From Ulvibacter antarcticus (GTDB lineage Bacteria; Bacteroidota; Bacteroidia; Flavobacteriales; Flavobacteriaceae), in contig NZ_REFC01000011.1 in NCBI RefSeq assembly GCF_003688405.1, positions 496,001 to 560,000 of the forward strand: a DNA stretch of 64,000 nt. The letters are read 5' to 3'. Below the pieces are notes generated by a model. The model did no database searches and was not told the origin of the DNA. It was given only the letters and a program-made list of their open reading frames with translations. Position 1 is the first letter of the stretch. Every line of letters starts with the position of its first letter. The position numbers were made by a program, and so were the translations under genes. Positions 61,147-64,000 of the stretch are shown here, piece by piece.

Positions 61147-62100
61147 CTATTGTATAAATTCTAATGCGCGTTTTTCGTTGTAATACAGCTTATTGTTTAA
61201 ATGGAAGCCTACGTGCCCGCCATATTTTGGCATTTCCAAAAAGATGTTTTTAGATTTTTCGGCCAGTTCTTTTGGATAGCAATCGGGTGATAGAAAGCTG
61301 TCATTTAAGGCGTTGAGGATAAGCACCGGAATTTTTATACTAGATACATACTTTATACTACTACTTTTTTCGTAATAATCGTAGGCATCCTTAAAGCCGT
61401 GAGCAGGAGCCGTGTAAAGGGTATCGAAATCTAGAAGCGAACTAATTTTTTTATATTCTGAAGCCCCCATTTTTTCAGGAAACTTAAGCATCTTTCGTTT
61501 GTACTTTTTCTTTAGATCGAAGACAAAATTTTTGTTATATAACCAGTTTTCCGGCTTTTCTAAAGAATCCAATGAACCTTTTAATTGTAGTGGTGCGGAT
61601 ATGGCTACCCCTTTTACTAATTTCTTCGGAAGGGTTTTCTGCTCTCCCAGATATTTTAATACCAAATTGCCACCCAAACTGAAGCCAATTAGTGAAATTT
61701 CATCGTACTGATCTTTTTTCTGAAGTATTTCCACCAAAGTTGCAAGATCATCGGTTCTTCCAGAATTGTACGAATGATACTTTAAATTATCTTCCCCACT
61801 GCATCCGCGATGATTCATAGCAATTACATCCCAGCCGTTTTCGACCATAACTTTACCCTGTCCGGTAATATAACCTCGATGTGAATTGCCTTCCAAACCA
61901 TGCAGTATAACAACCACTTTATTAGATTTCTTTTTAGCGAAGGACCAGTCGATATCCAGAAAATCACCATCAGGCAACGAAATACGCTCACGTTGCTGCT
62001 CTAATTTAGGAGTAGGTCGAAGCTTAGCCGAATAGATCGTTGAAAAATGACCATTTCGAAACGGAAAGGCGGGTTGATATTTACTTTCTATAATTGGCAT
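61147..62100 (-). CDS. YheT-type alpha/beta hydrolase
   Basis: 317 residues. Oxyanion segment ILHGLEGNSHRGYITG, nucleophile elbow LIGFSLGGNLVLKYLGE (Ser in GFSLGG), the Asp and His of the triad in LNALNDSFLSPDCYP and PKYGGHVGFH. This is the AB-hydrolase 4 (YheT/EMB8) family; substrate unknown, possibly lipid esters. Divergent from the thioesterase gene, with two -7 boxes and a palindrome between them. Confidence 0.92.
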   Translation of the reverse strand: MPIIESKYQPAFPFRNGHFSTIYSAKLRPTPKLEQQRERISLPDGDFLDIDWSFAKKKSNKVVVILHGLEGNSHRGYITGQGKVMVENGWDVIAMNHRGCSGEDNLKYHSYNSGRTDDLATLVEILQKKDQYDEISLIGFSLGGNLVLKYLGEQKTLPKKLVKGVAISAPLQLKGSLDSLEKPENWLYNKNFVFDLKKKYKRKMLKFPEKMGASEYKKISSLLDFDTLYTAPAHGFKDAYDYYEKSSSIKYVSSIKIPVLILNALNDSFLSPDCYPKELAEKSKNIFLEMPKYGGHVGFHLNNKLYYNEKRALEFIQ

Positions 62101-62132
62101 ACAAGCACTAAAAATTTTAACAAAAATCTATG

Positions 62133-62173
62133 CAAATATATTATGCAAGCATAGCAAAAGTAAAGTAAATTTG
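62133..62173. promoter_or_regulatory. Divergent promoter pair with shared palindrome
   Basis: The minus strand reads TATATTTG at 62140-62133 (YheT-type gene) and the plus strand TAAATTTG at 62166-62173 (thioesterase gene). TATGC-AA-GCATA (62142-62153), an inverted repeat, lies between them and could serve both genes. Confidence 0.5.
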
Positions 62174-62187
62174 CATAAAAATTGATT

Positions 62188-62670
62188 ATGTATACGAAAG
62201 AGTTTGAAATCAGATGGAGTGATGTAGATGCCAATCGTCATCTGCGTAATAGTGCCTATATAGATTTCATGAGTCATACACGCATGAGCTTTTTTATGGA
62301 TATTGGTTATGGACAAAGAGAGTTGGCTCAGCTTAACTTAGGCCCCGTGGCATTACATGAGCATATGTATTACTTTAAGGAAGTGTTCCCGGGAACTCCT
62401 GTAAAAGTTTCCTTGCAATTAAAGAGTATTTCTGAAGACGGTATGTTCTTCGAGTTTATACATAACTTTTACGATGCTAAAGGTAGAAACGTAGCTCGTT
62501 GTGAAATGATGGGCGCATGGATAGATCTAACCACCCGTAAATTAACTGGTTTGCCAAAAGAACTTTTTGGTTATTTGGAAGGTCTCGATAAAACAGATGA
62601 TTTTAGAATCATGACTAAGGAAGATACCCGAAGATTCGGACAAGTTCCTAAGGATTTAGTAACTGTATAA
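62188..62670 (+). CDS. Acyl-CoA thioesterase (4HBT hotdog fold)
   Basis: 160 residues. Signature of the 4-hydroxybenzoyl-CoA thioesterase family: EFEIRWSDVDANRHLRNSAYIDFMSHTRM (D and H of the catalytic helix). Clears acyl-CoA esters. ATG 62188 is preferred to TTG 62182. Single-gene unit ended by a hairpin; divergent from the YheT-type hydrolase, so the two may share regulation. Confidence 0.92.
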   Translation: MYTKEFEIRWSDVDANRHLRNSAYIDFMSHTRMSFFMDIGYGQRELAQLNLGPVALHEHMYYFKEVFPGTPVKVSLQLKSISEDGMFFEFIHNFYDAKGRNVARCEMMGAWIDLTTRKLTGLPKELFGYLEGLDKTDDFRIMTKEDTRRFGQVPKDLVTV

Positions 62671-62679
62671 TTAATTATC

Positions 62680-62724
62680 AATGTCCGATTGAGCCTGCCT
62701 GTTACACAGATTCTATCGGACATT
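62680..62724. terminator. Convergent hairpin between thioesterase and SnoaL-like gene
   Basis: AATGTCCGAT (62680-62689) and ATCGGACATT (62715-62724) are perfect 10-bp complements around a 25-nt loop, between two convergent genes. The T run is weak on the plus side. Confidence 0.7.
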
Positions 62725-62739
62725 TAGTTTGTTTTATAT

Positions 62740-63099
62740 TTACGGTTGATCGTAGAAAAACTGCTCTTTTACAATTTTCCCATCTTTTACCTGATACACA
62801 CCAATTTCGGCCATTGTACTGCGATGACCACTTGGTTTATGTGTTGTGTCCATTTCATGACGTACGCTAAACCAGTTGTCGGCAACGGTAGGTGCACTAG
62901 CCTTAGTACTATGAGTTTCGAAGGTTTCTTTCCACCATTCACCTTTTTTCTTAACTTCATCCATCCCTTTAGCTATAGGGTTTTCTCCGCCAGATTCTAC
63001 ACTTACGATATTTGGACTATACAATTCTTGGTAGCAACGTGCTTCTTGTCCGCTATTGCACCATTCTACAAGGTTGTTTGCGATTTCTTGAGTTTTCAT
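62740..63099 (-). CDS. SnoaL-like (NTF2 fold) protein
   Basis: 119 residues, one NTF2-like domain (MKTQEIANNLVEWCNSGQEARCYQELYSPNIVSVES, KGEWWKETFETHSTKASAPTVADNWFSVRHEMDTTHKPSGHRSTMAEIGVYQVKDGKIVKEQFFY). The family includes polyketide cyclases and ketosteroid isomerases but most members are uncharacterised. No acidic catalytic pair could be assigned. Convergent with the thioesterase gene across a hairpin. Confidence 0.85.
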   Translation of the reverse strand: MKTQEIANNLVEWCNSGQEARCYQELYSPNIVSVESGGENPIAKGMDEVKKKGEWWKETFETHSTKASAPTVADNWFSVRHEMDTTHKPSGHRSTMAEIGVYQVKDGKIVKEQFFYDQP

Positions 63100-63194
63100 T
63101 CTTGAGGTTTTTATATTAGGAAACTAAAGATACGAAATTGTAAAGGCTATAGTGTTAAGAAACCTTTAAGCTCTGAAGTTTTTAATCATCTAGA

Positions 63195-64000
63195 TTATTT
63201 GGCTGTGCGAATCAATGATTTTTTTCGCGTGGAAAGAAATACCCCTATAAATATGAGTAGTGCGGCACCCAATCTTAGAGGGCTAAGCGTATCGGCACCT
63301 GCAAGGATCGCGAAGACAGCTGCTATAAGAGGTTGTAAGTAGATAAATGCACCAATGGTCGACGGACTTAGCTGTTTTAAGGCATAAATATTAAACAGAT
63401 AGGTGAGTACAGTTGTAGCAATAACAACAAATACTAATTTCCAAATAGCATCGAAAGAAAGCTGCGTCCAGGCAACATCGTTGAACTCATTTATACCAAT
63501 GGGAAGATTCATGATCAGCGCAAACAGAAAAAACAGCTTCATCAAGGTAATTGCATTGTATTTGGCCACTAATGGTTTTACCATAATGAGGTACACCGAA
63601 TAGGAAGCTGCATTAACTATAAATAGTAAATTCCCCAGAGGGATATTGGGAGCGTTAACCTGAGTTTTTACCCCAAACAATATGAGCACAAGTGCACCCA
63701 GTAAACCGAGTCCAATACCAATCGATTTTAACCAGGTAATCTTTTCCTTCAGAAAAATGGCGGACAATATTAGAAGCAGTACTGGCGATAAAGTAATCAC
63801 CACCGAACTATTGATAGGGGTTGATAGACTTAAGCCTTTAAAAAACATAAGCATATTAAGTACCATTCCGAAGAAAGCACAGGCAATAATTCGCAGCCAA
63901 TCCTTTTTATCGATCTTTTCCGAAGCATAAAAAAAACTGATAATCCAAAAAACCACTGCTGCACCCGAAACCCGCAGGAGAATGAATCCATAAGGTTGGA
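63195..64000 (-). CDS. EamA family (DMT) transporter, 5' end outside window
   Basis: Ten-helix drug/metabolite transporter, of which roughly eight helices are visible. The reading frame continues upstream of the GTG at 63956 as PYGFILLRVSGAA, which is the typical first helix of an EamA repeat, so the gene runs past position 64000. Later helices include LNMLMFFKGLSLSTPINSSVVITLSPVLLLILSAIFL and FIYLQPLIAAVFAILAGADTLSPLRLGAALLIFIGVFLS. Both EamA repeats are at least partly present. Substrate unknown. Confidence 0.92.
   Translation of the reverse strand, partial: QPYGFILLRVSGAAVVFWIISFFYASEKIDKKDWLRIIACAFFGMVLNMLMFFKGLSLSTPINSSVVITLSPVLLLILSAIFLKEKITWLKSIGIGLGLLGALVLILFGVKTQVNAPNIPLGNLLFIVNAASYSVYLIMVKPLVAKYNAITLMKLFFLFALIMNLPIGINEFNDVAWTQLSFDAIWKLVFVVIATTVLTYLFNIYALKQLSPSTIGAFIYLQPLIAAVFAILAGADTLSPLRLGAALLIFIGVFLSTRKKSLIRTAK

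Noticed and set aside
61138-61154. Possible sigma-54 promoter TGGCACA-TATTGT
   Set aside because: Spacing is one base off and no plus-strand gene starts nearby.
62128-62316. Minus-strand open frame over the thioesterase start
   Set aside because: Antisense to a clear 4HBT gene, with no independent family.
1-64000. tRNA, rRNA, riboswitch or phage/IS signature
   Set aside because: No cloverleaf, rRNA segment, known aptamer motif, transposase or integrase was recognised by eye; a covariance-model search would be decisive.

Overview
The window reads as chromosomal DNA of a Flavobacteriaceae-type member of the Bacteroidota, probably marine. The evidence is the low G+C content, the absence of Shine-Dalgarno sequences before start codons, repeated TAnnTTTG promoter elements, many short lipoprotein signal peptides, and lineage-typical genes (IPExxxVDY protein, GbsR/MarR regulator, DUF4382 lipoprotein, complete MoxR-Bat operon). 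About 58 protein genes were found. No rRNA, tRNA, CRISPR array, insertion sequence or prophage was seen. The first gene (RNase H, minus) and the last gene (EamA transporter, minus) run off the window.

Layout. 1-9.6 kb: housekeeping genes: purN, then acpP-fabF-rnc, IPExxxVDY-pyk closed by a strong terminator, an SH3 lipoprotein, dinB, and a small overlapping set (NAD(P)-binding protein, CYTH protein, YCII-like lipoprotein). 9.6-15.1 kb: cutC and a translationally coupled pair of lipoprotein glycosidases (GH20 hexosaminidase and GH2 beta-mannosidase), a combination suited to the Man-GlcNAc-GlcNAc core of N-glycans. 15.2-22.2 kb: an RND efflux cassette with a GbsR/MarR regulator first and a TetR regulator last. 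Its promoter carries two different inverted repeats. 22.2-31.7 kb: pbpC with a thioester-type alpha-2-macroglobulin, then an isoaspartyl peptidase. 31.9-37.0 kb: a CAP-domain lipoprotein, 3-hydroxyanthranilate dioxygenase with a PdxH-like protein, an ALDH7 dehydrogenase, and an OmpA-like/helix-hairpin-helix membrane pair. 37.2-43.6 kb: acyl-ACP desaturase, a phosphatase/zinc-ribbon/SPFH-GYF membrane module, an AlbA_2 protein and an SDR. 43.7-53.9 kb: DUF4382 lipoprotein and the eight-gene moxR-DUF58-BatD-like-batA-batB-batC-batD-batE operon. 53.9-64 kb: cvpA, pheS flanked by two small conserved genes, gpsA, a lipoprotein with a sigma-54-like promoter, nadD-gmk-yicC, a YheT-type hydrolase, a thioesterase, a SnoaL-like protein and an EamA transporter.

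Signals beyond the genes. (1) The 7-mer TTCSGAA, usually as CTTCGGAA or TTCCGAAG, occurs about 73 times by hand count, in every reading frame and between genes, equally in both orientations, and almost never inside the efflux cassette. (2) A perfect 15-bp inverted repeat overlaps the start codon of the 3-hydroxyanthranilate dioxygenase gene. (3) A tandem array of ten 8-bp units lies in the divergent cvpA/pheS-side promoter region. (4) Two distinct operator-like dyads precede the efflux operon. (5) Several families of short palindromic intergenic repeats are scattered through the window. None of these proves a new system. The motif and the efflux control region are the best leads.

Start codons were moved inward from the longest open frame wherever upstream codons were non-ATG or did not fit a signal peptide. 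These cases are noted per gene.
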